NCBI GenBank assembly: GCA_910585645.1
Contig: CAJUFP010000136.1
Span: forward strand, 1 to 10,288
Source of the DNA: an uncultured Hungatella sp.
GTDB lineage: Bacteria; Bacillota; Clostridia; Lachnospirales; Lachnospiraceae
DNA: 10,288 nucleotides
Reading direction: 5' to 3'
Part shown: in pieces, positions 1 to 5,495 of the stretch
How positions within the stretch are numbered: the first letter of the stretch is position 1
Layout: each line of letters opens with the position of its first letter
Translations under genes and position numbers: made by a program
The notes under the pieces: model-generated
The model's database searches: none
Seen by the model: the letters and a program-made list of their open reading frames with translations, nothing else
What the model was told of the DNA's origin: nothing

Positions 1-11
1 GGAAGTAGAGC

Positions 12-46
12 TTCCCACGTCCACCTAGATATAATGGACGCGGGAA
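12..46. repeat. Imperfect inverted repeat / hairpin at the left edge
   Basis: The arms TTCCCaCGTCCA (12-23) and TGGACGcGGGAA (35-46) pair as 11 of 12 bp around an 11-nt loop. No convincing T-run follows on the + strand, so it is only a possible terminator of a gene lying left of the window. Function unassigned. Confidence 0.4.
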
Positions 47-188
47 TTTAGGTTAAAAGTAAAATGTTACTGGGCTTTATCAGATTTAGATTTTGTGCCT
101 GTTTTTCATGGAGACTATAGCAGTATTGGGATTATGGAAAAATCGTCCTGCATATACAGCATTAAAAGAATATGAGAAAACAATGTGA
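35..188 (+). pseudogene. Possible 3' remnant of a broken gene
   Basis: Two adjacent frames read like one decayed protein tail. The frame starting at 35 is open and gives CYWALSDLDFVPVFHGDYSS from position 65. Around 120-135 the protein-like reading moves to the next frame and continues as LWKNRPAYTALKEYEKTM, ending at TGA 186-188. The first frame instead degrades and stops a little upstream. No start codon or ribosome binding site is seen, and the family is not recognised. A single indel in the last part of a small gene explains this, but chance open frames in short AT-rich DNA are a real alternative. Confidence 0.3.
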
Positions 189-248
189 AACTAATATCGA
201 TTTCTATAAAGTGAAAAATTTTTTTCTGTGATTGAAAGGTGTTTCAAT

Positions 249-746
249 ATGTCTATAACCACGATAAATAAATATTATATGTCACTTGGATTGGTTCGCT
301 ATTTCCAATCTGACAGGTGTATTAATAATATAAATCTGAAAGAGTTTAATCAGGGAAAGATTAAGGCAGGTGAATTAGTTACATTTGACTGTGGCCTAAT
401 GGAGTTAAAGGAAATAGAAGAATCTGAAATAAATTTACTCAAAAAGGGAAATCAACTCCTTGCAATAATCGTGCGTCCCGAAGTTGAACCTAATTATAGA
501 TTAGAGCAGGCACAGAAGTTTGAATTTTGCGGCTATGATTTAGTGGATATTTCTGTATGCATTAGTGCCATAACTAATTGTGGTGCTGAATTTAATTCTA
601 TTGATTATACAGCGCTTAATCAATATGGATTAATTTCCTCTTACAGGGAAGCTGTAAATACTCAATTGGATTTGCGTGAAGAATATCCAGAAGATTCTCA
701 TGCATATTGCGAGATTGTAGAGATTTGGCGTCAGTTAATAAACTAA
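249..746 (+). CDS. Unrecognised 165-aa protein, probable immunity-type protein
   Basis: I do not recognise a named family. The start was set at ATG 249 because GAAAGGTG (234-241) lies at normal distance before it. A GTG at 228 would add seven residues but has no ribosome binding site. The product is a soluble 165-aa protein with no signal peptide, membrane segment or cysteine motif. It is rich in Glu, Asn and Ile, with an acidic, probably helical C-terminal third (TQLDLREEYPEDSHAYCEIV) that looks like a conserved block. It is the first intact gene of an AT-rich array that includes a SUKH protein and a DUF7716-like protein, so an immunity role is inferred from context only. Codon use is strongly A/T-biased, unlike the spoIVB-to-ABC part of the window, which suggests horizontal acquisition. 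Confidence 0.75.
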   Translation: MSITTINKYYMSLGLVRYFQSDRCINNINLKEFNQGKIKAGELVTFDCGLMELKEIEESEINLLKKGNQLLAIIVRPEVEPNYRLEQAQKFEFCGYDLVDISVCISAITNCGAEFNSIDYTALNQYGLISSYREAVNTQLDLREEYPEDSHAYCEIVEIWRQLIN

Positions 747-868
747 TAGATTCCAGATTTTTCGGGAAAATGTAGAGAGCGTAAATTCTCTATCACTGAA
801 AACATTATGAACGATACATATATACTGATTAAAGAGCCATATAAATCATAGTTGTAATTAAGAAGGAT
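747..868. other. Gap with short hairpin and no supported gene
   Basis: This stretch after the first intact gene holds a 6-bp inverted repeat (TAGAGA 773-778, TCTCTA 787-792) without a T-run, and a 14-codon open frame starting at ATG 807 and ending at TAG 849-851. Neither is supported as functional. The short frame may be the stub of another eroded gene of the array. Confidence 0.3.
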
Positions 869-1043
869 ATGAATTTAGAAGAAATGAAATGATATTTCTT
901 TAAAGGTTAATTGGAATGTAATTTCCAATCTATTAGATCAACTAGAACCTGACCTAAAAGAATATATAGCTGACTTTTACTTGTGTGATAAGGAGATAGT
1001 TTGTTGTGTTATCATCAATGAAATCAAGATATGTAAGGCATAG
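869..1043 (+). pseudogene. Frameshifted small-gene remnant in the immunity-like array
   Basis: ATG 869, preceded by AGAAGG, opens MNLEEMK and then hits TGA. The neighbouring frame continues as a clearly protein-like stretch, NDISLKVNWNVISNLLDQLE then PDLKEYIADFYLCDKEIVCC, ending at TAG 1041-1043. Joining them with a one-base-class indel near 885-890 gives a protein of roughly 57 residues. The second part has no ATG or GTG of its own; its only TTG is far inside. The family is not recognised. The simplest reading is a broken, and perhaps also truncated, member of the same class of small immunity-like genes. A sequencing error in an A-rich stretch could also give this picture. Confidence 0.5.
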
Positions 1044-1097
1044 TTTTTAATGAGGTATTTTATTCAGGGCGGCAAAATCACAGCAATGAGGAGCAAA

Positions 1098-1526
1098 ATG
1101 GAATATATAGATTTTATCAATGAAGTAGAAAAAAGTAACCCAATATTATTTGAGCTACACGGTGATAGGACAGCATCTGATTTGGATATAGATAAAATTG
1201 AGATGTATTGTGATATAAAGTTTCCAGAAAGTTATAAAATATTTTTAAAAGAATATGGAGGCGGTTATTTTGCGTATACTGTTGTTTATTCTTGTGATGC
1301 TAATAGCGATTTCTATATACTAAAAAGAGTAACGAAGGAATGGGTTGAAAAAAATAGTTTTTTCCCTGTGATTGATTTTGAGACGGGAGATTTGGCAGGG
1401 TTTAAAGTGAGTGATAAAGTATGTGAGAGTAAAATTAGTGTGTTACACCACGGAATAGGTAATATTGAGGTTTGTAAAGAATGTGATTTCTTCGATGCGT
1501 TAGTAAAATATGGACTGAGACCTTGA
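1098..1526 (+). CDS. SUKH (SMI1/KNR4) family protein, probable toxin immunity protein
   Basis: SUKH-superfamily proteins bind and neutralise diverse nuclease and other toxins of polymorphic toxin systems in the cytoplasm. The family call rests on the N-terminal helix-then-strand pattern with IEMYCDIKFPESYKIFLKEY followed by GGGYF, the classic 'long helix, LPxxYxxFLxxxGGG' signature, and on the C-terminal segment ending in DFFDALVKYGL. The length of 142 aa is normal. I chose ATG 1098 because AGGAG (1089-1093) precedes it, although at a short 4-nt spacing. ATG 1086 and ATG 1050 are in frame but less well supported. The gene lies 54 bp after the broken gene at 869-1043 and is AT-rich like its neighbours. 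The toxin it opposes cannot be read from the window. Confidence 0.85.
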   Translation: MEYIDFINEVEKSNPILFELHGDRTASDLDIDKIEMYCDIKFPESYKIFLKEYGGGYFAYTVVYSCDANSDFYILKRVTKEWVEKNSFFPVIDFETGDLAGFKVSDKVCESKISVLHHGIGNIEVCKECDFFDALVKYGLRP

Positions 1527-1552
1527 TTTTTAGCAGGCACAGATAGTATAAA
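1523..1552 (+). promoter_or_regulatory. Possible sigma-A promoter before the 138-aa gene
   Basis: TTGATT (1523-1528) and TATAAA (1547-1552) are separated by 18 bp, matching 4/6 and 5/6 of the vegetative consensus. The -35 overlaps the stop codon of the SUKH gene. If real, the 138-aa gene can be expressed as a stand-alone cassette. AT-rich DNA yields such matches by chance. Confidence 0.4.
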
Positions 1553-1600
1553 ATCGGTATTGTAGAATATGAAGATGAATTTATGAAAGGAAGAGCTAAA

Positions 1601-2017
1601 TTGTCATTAATACATGAATTTAAGATAGTTCCAGATGATTGTTATGATAAAGAGATATTAGCAGCAGAAACTATGTCTATATCAGATGATTTGATTCGTT
1701 ATGTAAATGATTCGTTGCTTTGGATAAAAACTCTTTGGAACGGTAAAAAAGAAACAAATAGATTGAATTATTATGGCTATACAGTAATAATGGGGGAAAG
1801 TTTACAAAAATTAAAAGGAATAGTTGAGGCCTGGATTTATTTGTTTCAAAACGCTGGAGATATTATCGTTTTAACTGGTGATTTTTTAATAGATGAAGAT
1901 AAGTATGAGAAGATAGAATTTACGAAGGAGGAGTGCCTAGCACAGTTGAGGTCATTAAAGGAAATGTGTGAAAAGGCAGAAATAGAGAACAAGGCTATTT
2001 TGCATGAAGGAATTTAA
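1601..2017 (+). CDS. Unrecognised 138-aa protein, probable immunity-type protein
   Basis: I cannot name a family. The preferred start is TTG 1601, giving MSLIHEFKIVPDD, because AAAGGAAGAG (1586-1595) lies just upstream. ATG 1583 is in frame, adds six residues and has only a weak GAAGATG before it. The protein is soluble and mixed alpha/beta. Distinct blocks are DSLLWIKTLWNGKK, the central YYGYTVIMGESLQKLKGIVE, a hydrophobic strand then acidic turn DIIVLTGDFLIDEDKYEK, a charged helix, and a C-terminus ending LHEGI. There is no signal peptide or transmembrane segment. Its size, AT-rich composition and position between a SUKH gene and a DUF7716-like gene suggest an immunity role; this is context inference only. 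Confidence 0.75.
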   Translation: MSLIHEFKIVPDDCYDKEILAAETMSISDDLIRYVNDSLLWIKTLWNGKKETNRLNYYGYTVIMGESLQKLKGIVEAWIYLFQNAGDIIVLTGDFLIDEDKYEKIEFTKEECLAQLRSLKEMCEKAEIENKAILHEGI

Positions 2018-2086
2018 AAATTAAATTTAATTGAATTTCATTACTATTTTTTATGCTAGAAAATAGCGGAGAAAGGGAAGTTAATA

Positions 2087-2413
2087 ATGTATAAGTTGTC
2101 TTACATATTGAAAAATTCGAATCAGTTTGATTGGTCCGATGCTTTGTTTTTACCGGAGGATGAAGTTTGGAATAAAGAAACAGAAGGAATGGTTTTAGAT
2201 CCCGATGATGTAGAAGATGATGTAATAGATTTGCCGAAAGACGCAATAGATAATAATTTAATATATGCGTTAAGTATGCAGTTGATACAATCTATTGTCG
2301 AAAATGTAAAAAAACAAAGAATGGAAGTTTCTGAGGAAGATCTGATAGAAGCGTTTTTATTTTATTATGATAACGATGCGTATATTGAATTCCAGGTTTC
2401 TTTATCAGTCTAA
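2087..2413 (+). CDS. DUF7716-like small acidic protein, probable immunity-type protein
   Basis: The 108-aa product strongly resembles the DUF7716 pattern as I remember it: an N-terminal WSDALFLPEDEVWNKET block (from about residue 17), LDPDDVEDD (residues 37-45), an aliphatic helix IYALSMQLIQSIVENVKKQR, then EEDLIEAFLFYYDNDAYIEF at the C-terminus. It is very acidic and soluble, with no signal peptide. The start ATG 2087 follows AAAGGGAAG (2072-2080) at good spacing. Family members often sit in arrays downstream of polymorphic toxins, which fits the SUKH gene and SUKH remnant on either side. The biochemical function is unknown to me. The family name is from memory and needs a profile search. 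Confidence 0.8.
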   Translation: MYKLSYILKNSNQFDWSDALFLPEDEVWNKETEGMVLDPDDVEDDVIDLPKDAIDNNLIYALSMQLIQSIVENVKKQRMEVSEEDLIEAFLFYYDNDAYIEFQVSLSV

Positions 2414-2440
2414 TGAAATGATGATGGTGAATTAGAATGG

Positions 2441-2700
2441 ATGGATTTACTAGGTAACAAATTTAAATGTACATTCAAGTGGAAACCAGGAATTGACCAA
2501 AAACAATTAATGGAACTGAAGGAGAAAAATGGTCTTAAGCTACCAGAAGTCTATTGAGATTTTTTGGTAAAATCTAATTTTTCGAAGATACGGTAGGCAG
2601 ATATGCTGAGCTATATGTAACGAAATCGATAAAAATAATATGAAAAAATGAATTTATTCCTGGAGAAATTAAGAAGAGAATTCATTCGATAGAGTTCCTC
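2441..2700 (+). pseudogene. Broken SUKH (SMI1/KNR4) family gene
   Basis: From ATG 2441 the frame gives FKCTFKWKPGIDQKQLMELK then EKNGLKLPEVY, a stop (TGA 2555-2557) and DFLVKSNFSK. This is the SUKH core 'LExKxGxxLPxxYxxFLxxSNG' with a stop in place of the residue after Tyr, possibly an Arg CGA mutated to TGA. About 25 nt later the homologous reading moves to the frame of 2581, giving DTVGRYAELYVTKSIKII, a further TGA (2641-2643), then KNEFIPGEIKKRIHSIEF. At least two stops plus one frameshift make it non-functional. The right end is only approximate. It follows the DUF7716-like gene by 27 bp and ends just before the terminator hairpin. Confidence 0.65.
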
Positions 2701-2727
2701 TTTTGGTTTCTCCCTTTTTATAGACGT

Positions 2728-2764
2728 AAGCAGGCTGGAAACCGTGGTTTCCAGCCTGCTTTTT
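2728..2764. terminator. Strong hairpin terminator between convergent units
   Basis: A perfect 16-bp stem (2728-2743 with 2746-2761) closes on a minimal loop. On the + strand it runs into TTTTT (2760-2764), a good intrinsic terminator for the immunity-like array. It also starts only a few bases beyond the spoIVB stop codon (2768-2770, minus), where it would end spoIVB transcription even though the T-run on that side is poor. It probably works in both directions, and it marks the border between the AT-rich island and the backbone. Confidence 0.85.
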
Positions 2765-2767
2765 GGT

Positions 2768-4042
2768 TCAGCGAAACATCATGTTTTCCACAAAGATCCC
2801 ATACCCCCTGGTGCTGTCCTGGATGAACACGTGGGTTACGGCGCCGATCAGCTTTCCGTCCTGGATGATGGGGCTGCCGCTCATGCCCTGTACGATCCCG
2901 CCGGTCAGTGCCAGCAGTTCCGGGTCCGTGACCTGGATTACCAGGCTTTTATTCTGATGGGAGGTGGAGTAGTCTACTTTTTGTATCTCGATCTGATAAT
3001 CTTTGATTTCCCCGGAAATACCGCTTCGGATAACGGCGGGGCCTTTTTTTACGTCCTGGCGGTAGCCGATCTCCAAAGGCTGCATGTTGACCGCCGCGCG
3101 GAATTTATCATTGGCTGTTCCAAAGATCCCCACGTCGGAGTTGGCGTTGATCTCCCCTAAAAGGGAACCGGGACCATAGTAGATTACGCCGGACATGACC
3201 CCCGGGTTGCCGATGGAACCTTTTTCAATGCCCACGATCTCCGTGTCGTAGAGCGCGCCCTGGGAGATCTGGACCACCTCGCCGGTATCGCTGTCGCTGA
3301 TGCCGTGGCCCAGGGCGCCGAAGTTGCCATTGAGATCCAGATAGGTCAAAGTGCCGATGCCCTGAGTGTCGCTCCTGACCCAGACTCCCAGCTTTTTGGA
3401 TCCGTCCTGTGCCGTGACGGGCTCGATGGTCACATCCATCAGCTGTTCATCCCGGCGGATGGTGAGAACCGCGGGCCGGGCTTCCAGGCGGGATACTTCC
3501 TGGGCTAAATCTTCCTTGGTCTCCAGGGCGCGGCCATTGATGGACTGGATGTAATCGCCGGACTTTAGAATCCCGGCGGCAGGCTCCGCAGAGGCGCCGT
3601 CCTGGCAGATGATCTCTCCGGTACCAATGACCATGATGCCGTTGGATTTGAGATAAATGCCCACAGGAGCGCCGCAGGGGATGGCGTACTGGGTATTGAC
3701 CACATCCACCTGAATCTCTTTAAAATGGATAAGGCCGAACAAATCCAGGGATAATAAGTAGCTGCCTTCCGATCTGCCGTAAAGGCTGAACTGCTGGGAT
3801 CGGGTGATGGTGATCTGCTCCTGGGGGATATTGGAGCCATTGCCAAGGACCACCTCCTCGCTCTCGCTCTGCAAGGTGGCGTGAAGGGGAAGAGGGAGGC
3901 GGACGATCTCCTCCTGATCCCGGATGATATTGATCCTGTCAGGGATCACGCGTTCCATATAATAGCAGAAAAGGCCTGCGAAGGACAGCACGGCAGCAAA
4001 AAATGTCCACAGCAGGATCTTCCCGGCTCTGCGTTTTTTCAA
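2768..4042 (-). CDS. spoIVB: SpoIVB peptidase (stage IV sporulation protein B, family S55)
   Basis: SpoIVB is a serine peptidase made in the forespore and secreted into the intermembrane space. In Bacillus it cleaves SpoIVFA, which releases pro-sigma-K processing, and it also acts on SpoIIQ. The 424-aa product has an N-terminal membrane anchor (about residues 9-29), a PDZ domain (about 120-205, with GILKSGDYIQSINGR) and the S55 peptidase domain with GHGISD (His246), VTDPELL (Asp373) and GMSGSP (Ser388). As I recall them, the B. subtilis triad is His236, Asp363 and Ser378, so spacing is identical with a constant offset of 10. The length equals the family norm. The start is TTG 4042, supported by AGGAGGT nine bases upstream. 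The usual neighbours recN and spo0A are not adjacent here, so this may be a rearranged locus or a second copy. Confidence 0.96.
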   Translation of the reverse strand: MKKRRAGKILLWTFFAAVLSFAGLFCYYMERVIPDRINIIRDQEEIVRLPLPLHATLQSESEEVVLGNGSNIPQEQITITRSQQFSLYGRSEGSYLLSLDLFGLIHFKEIQVDVVNTQYAIPCGAPVGIYLKSNGIMVIGTGEIICQDGASAEPAAGILKSGDYIQSINGRALETKEDLAQEVSRLEARPAVLTIRRDEQLMDVTIEPVTAQDGSKKLGVWVRSDTQGIGTLTYLDLNGNFGALGHGISDSDTGEVVQISQGALYDTEIVGIEKGSIGNPGVMSGVIYYGPGSLLGEINANSDVGIFGTANDKFRAAVNMQPLEIGYRQDVKKGPAVIRSGISGEIKDYQIEIQKVDYSTSHQNKSLVIQVTDPELLALTGGIVQGMSGSPIIQDGKLIGAVTHVFIQDSTRGYGIFVENMMFR

Positions 4043-4076
4043 TGTGACACACCTCCTGAAATGAAATCTTCTCTTG

Positions 4077-4105
4077 TAGTATGTGTCAAGAAATGAAAAA
4101 CACTC
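4077..4105 (-). promoter_or_regulatory. Sigma-G/F-like sporulation promoter of spoIVB
   Basis: On the minus strand CATACTA (4077-4083) matches the forespore -10 consensus CATNNTA exactly. GAGTG (4101-4105), 17 bp upstream, matches 4 of 5 positions of the GHATR-type -35. The predicted start site leaves a 5' leader of about 28 nt, including the ribosome binding site. In B. subtilis spoIVB is transcribed by sigma-G, and this arrangement agrees with that. A TTGACA (4084-4089 on the minus strand) sits in the same stretch, but no good vegetative -10 follows it at proper spacing. Confidence 0.5.
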
Positions 4106-4189
4106 TGTTATTTTTTAGTTGTCACAATTTTCTTGTAAAGGCGTAACTCAAATGTCAGCTATGAATTTGAAAAACATTTACAAAGAAGA

Positions 4190-4197
4190 ATTGGATG
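4190..4197. repeat. 8-bp target-site duplication, left copy
   Basis: ATTGGATG directly abuts the left terminal inverted repeat of the small element at 4198-4331 and is repeated exactly at 4332-4339. Confidence 0.85.
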
Positions 4198-4331
4198 GTT
4201 ACTGTTCAGGTAGGTCTGCGCGCTTGCTGTGCTGACCGAAGGATAACTTAGGCTGGCAGGCGAAAATCCCATCGCCGTAGGCGATTTTTATGGGTTTTTG
4301 CCAGGTGCTGTGGACGTGCGTGAACAGTAAC
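4198..4331. mobile_element. 134-bp MITE (non-autonomous miniature transposable element)
   Basis: The ends are perfect 11-bp inverted repeats (GTTACTGTTCA at 4198-4208, TGAACAGTAAC at 4321-4331). They are bounded on both sides by the same 8-bp direct repeat, which is the signature of a transposition event. The interior has no credible gene. It contains a nested hairpin: TGGCA/TGCCA outside, CCCAT/ATGGG within, and ATCGCC (4271-4276) with GGCGAT (4280-4285) as the tip, plus A/T runs. It must move using a transposase supplied elsewhere. The 8-bp duplication is compatible with several IS groups (for example IS66, ISL3, IS256 or IS1595 relatives); the ends do not let me choose. It sits between the spoIVB promoter and the end of the AraC gene. 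Confidence 0.85.
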
Positions 4332-4339
4332 ATTGGATG
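4332..4339. repeat. 8-bp target-site duplication, right copy
   Basis: ATTGGATG directly follows the right terminal inverted repeat and is identical to 4190-4197. Without the element and one copy, the flanks rejoin into a continuous intergenic sequence between spoIVB and the AraC gene. Confidence 0.85.
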
Positions 4340-4398
4340 CAGAGGCGGGACCGGCCTGGGAGCGGGGAGAGGAGGATCAGTGTCAGCAGCATGAGACA

Positions 4399-4432
4399 GG
4401 AATACCGTCATATACCGCGAAGACGGTATTCC
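4399..4432. terminator. Hairpin spanning the 3' end of the AraC gene, weak terminator candidate
   Basis: GGAATACCGTC (4399-4409) and GACGGTATTCC (4422-4432) form a perfect 11-bp stem around a 12-nt loop. The stop codon of the AraC gene (4408-4410, minus) lies at the stem/loop boundary. No T-run follows on the minus strand, so if it ends transcription it is not a standard intrinsic terminator; it may instead protect the 3' end of the mRNA. Confidence 0.4.
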
Positions 4433-5286
4433 CTTGGTGTCATGCCGCAAGACTTTCGGAACACTTTTCCAAAGTAAGCGCTATCCGAAAACCCGCATTG
4501 CTGGCAGATGTGGGTAATCGTCATGCCGGTTTCCAAAAGTAATTTTTTTGATTGGTTTAAACGGTATTGAATTAGATATTCCATAGGGCTTTGGCCTATG
4601 TTTTTCTTAAAGCAGCGGGTGGCTTCTCTTTCACTGACACTGGCTGCTTTTGCTATATCGGCTAAAGCGATTTTTTCGGGGTAATGGTGGTTGATATATG
4701 CGATCATACTGCGCAGGCGGTTTGATTGATCGGTTCCTGTCGTGTTTTGACTGCCAGAGTTCTCCTGAAGCTCCTTAATAAGAAGGCTCCATGTTTCCGA
4801 GAGGATATTTCGGGTTTGGAATTCCGAATCGGGTTCGTTTTGCAATTCCTTTAAATGATACAGGTTTTTCAGGATCAGATTGGTTGTCAAATGGCCTCTG
4901 CGGATAATATGCACTTCAATCTGGCGGTTATTAATGATTGGATTCAGATATTTTGTTTCAAAACGGCTCTTAAAATGCCCGCCTAAAAAAACCGGATGAA
5001 AAATATGATTTATTTCTATTGTTTTCACGTCTGGAGAAGCGTTTTGTTTCATGCACATGACATTGCTGTTGACAAAGAAGCCGTCGCCTTGGCGGATTAT
5101 GTATTCGGCGCCCACGGTTACGATTTTACTGGTACCTTCCTGTATATATCCCAGCTCTAATTCTTCATGCCAATGCCACGGAATCACAAAATGAGTCAAG
5201 TCACGCTTATGGAGGCAATAAGGATACTCTATGGTCATGCCCTCAATGACTTCAACTTGATTTCTGTCTGTTTCAAAAGCCTGCAT
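4408..5286 (-). CDS. AraC/XylS-family transcriptional regulator
   Basis: This is a cytoplasmic DNA-binding regulator of 292 aa, a typical length. The N-terminal half is a cupin-type sensor domain with the characteristic PWHWHEELELGYIQEG (residues 36-51) and RQGDGFFVNS. The C-terminal half has both AraC helix-turn-helix motifs: IALADIAKAASVSEREATR (206-224) and ITHICQQCGFSDSAYFGKVF (257-276). The family end motif GMTPREYR follows at 281-288. The start ATG 5286 is preceded by GGCAGGTGAAGG. It is divergent from the iron alcohol dehydrogenase gene with about 210 bp between starts, so that gene is its likely target, with autoregulation also likely. The inducer is unknown; an aldehyde or alcohol is only a guess from the neighbour. 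Confidence 0.93.
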   Translation of the reverse strand: MQAFETDRNQVEVIEGMTIEYPYCLHKRDLTHFVIPWHWHEELELGYIQEGTSKIVTVGAEYIIRQGDGFFVNSNVMCMKQNASPDVKTIEINHIFHPVFLGGHFKSRFETKYLNPIINNRQIEVHIIRRGHLTTNLILKNLYHLKELQNEPDSEFQTRNILSETWSLLIKELQENSGSQNTTGTDQSNRLRSMIAYINHHYPEKIALADIAKAASVSEREATRCFKKNIGQSPMEYLIQYRLNQSKKLLLETGMTITHICQQCGFSDSAYFGKVFRKSCGMTPREYRLRGI

Positions 5287-5319
5287 ACCTTCACCTGCCT
5301 TGTCTTTGCTGTTCGTATT

Positions 5320-5348
5320 ATTATAACATATCTGTCCGGATAGTTCTA
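5320..5348 (-). promoter_or_regulatory. Extended -10 promoter of the AraC-family gene
   Basis: On the minus strand the sequence reads TGTTATAAT, an extended -10 with a perfect TATAAT at 5320-5325. The -35 position 17 bp upstream (5343-5348) reads TAGAAC, a poor match, as is usual for extended -10 promoters. The left arm of the inverted repeat (5328-5338) lies inside this promoter, so binding there would block it. Confidence 0.55.
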
Positions 5349-5387
5349 TATAAAGGCGTGATAATCATGGTTTTACGGACATGATAT
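5328..5387. promoter_or_regulatory. Candidate operator: inverted repeat between divergent promoters
   Basis: ATATCTGTCCG (5328-5338) and CGGACAtGATAT (5376-5387) are inverted copies differing by one inserted base. One arm lies in the promoter of the AraC-family gene and the other just upstream of the TATAAT (5391-5396) of the alcohol dehydrogenase promoter. This layout suits a regulator that represses itself and activates its neighbour. Binding by the AraC-family protein is inferred. Confidence 0.45.
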
Positions 5388-5390
5388 CTA

Positions 5391-5396
5391 TATAAT
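5391..5396 (+). promoter_or_regulatory. -10 of the alcohol dehydrogenase promoter
   Basis: A perfect TATAAT faces the dehydrogenase gene. The -35 position 17 bp upstream (5368-5373) reads TGGTTT, a poor match, which suggests activator dependence. The predicted 5' leader is about 93 nt. Confidence 0.5.
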
Positions 5397-5495
5397 ATAC
5401 CGTAAAGCGCGCTTGAGATTTCATACAGGGAGGCTGTCAGGAGAGAAGAAATGTTCTGGAACTGCAGGCTCAGGCATAAAAAGGAGGAAATGATC

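Noticed and set aside
2744..3160. 138-aa open frame on the + strand
   Set aside because: It lies antisense to spoIVB, whose catalytic motifs and ribosome binding site are clear. It starts within the terminator hairpin region and its translation has no recognisable domain.
4198..4331. The structured region as a riboswitch or small RNA
   Set aside because: The exact terminal inverted repeats and the flanking 8-bp direct repeats explain the whole segment as a transposable element. No gene downstream in the right orientation would be controlled by it.
4199..4450. 83-aa minus-strand open frame across the MITE
   Set aside because: It begins in the 3' end of the AraC gene, runs through the MITE and ends at its terminal repeat. 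It has no ribosome binding site and no domain.
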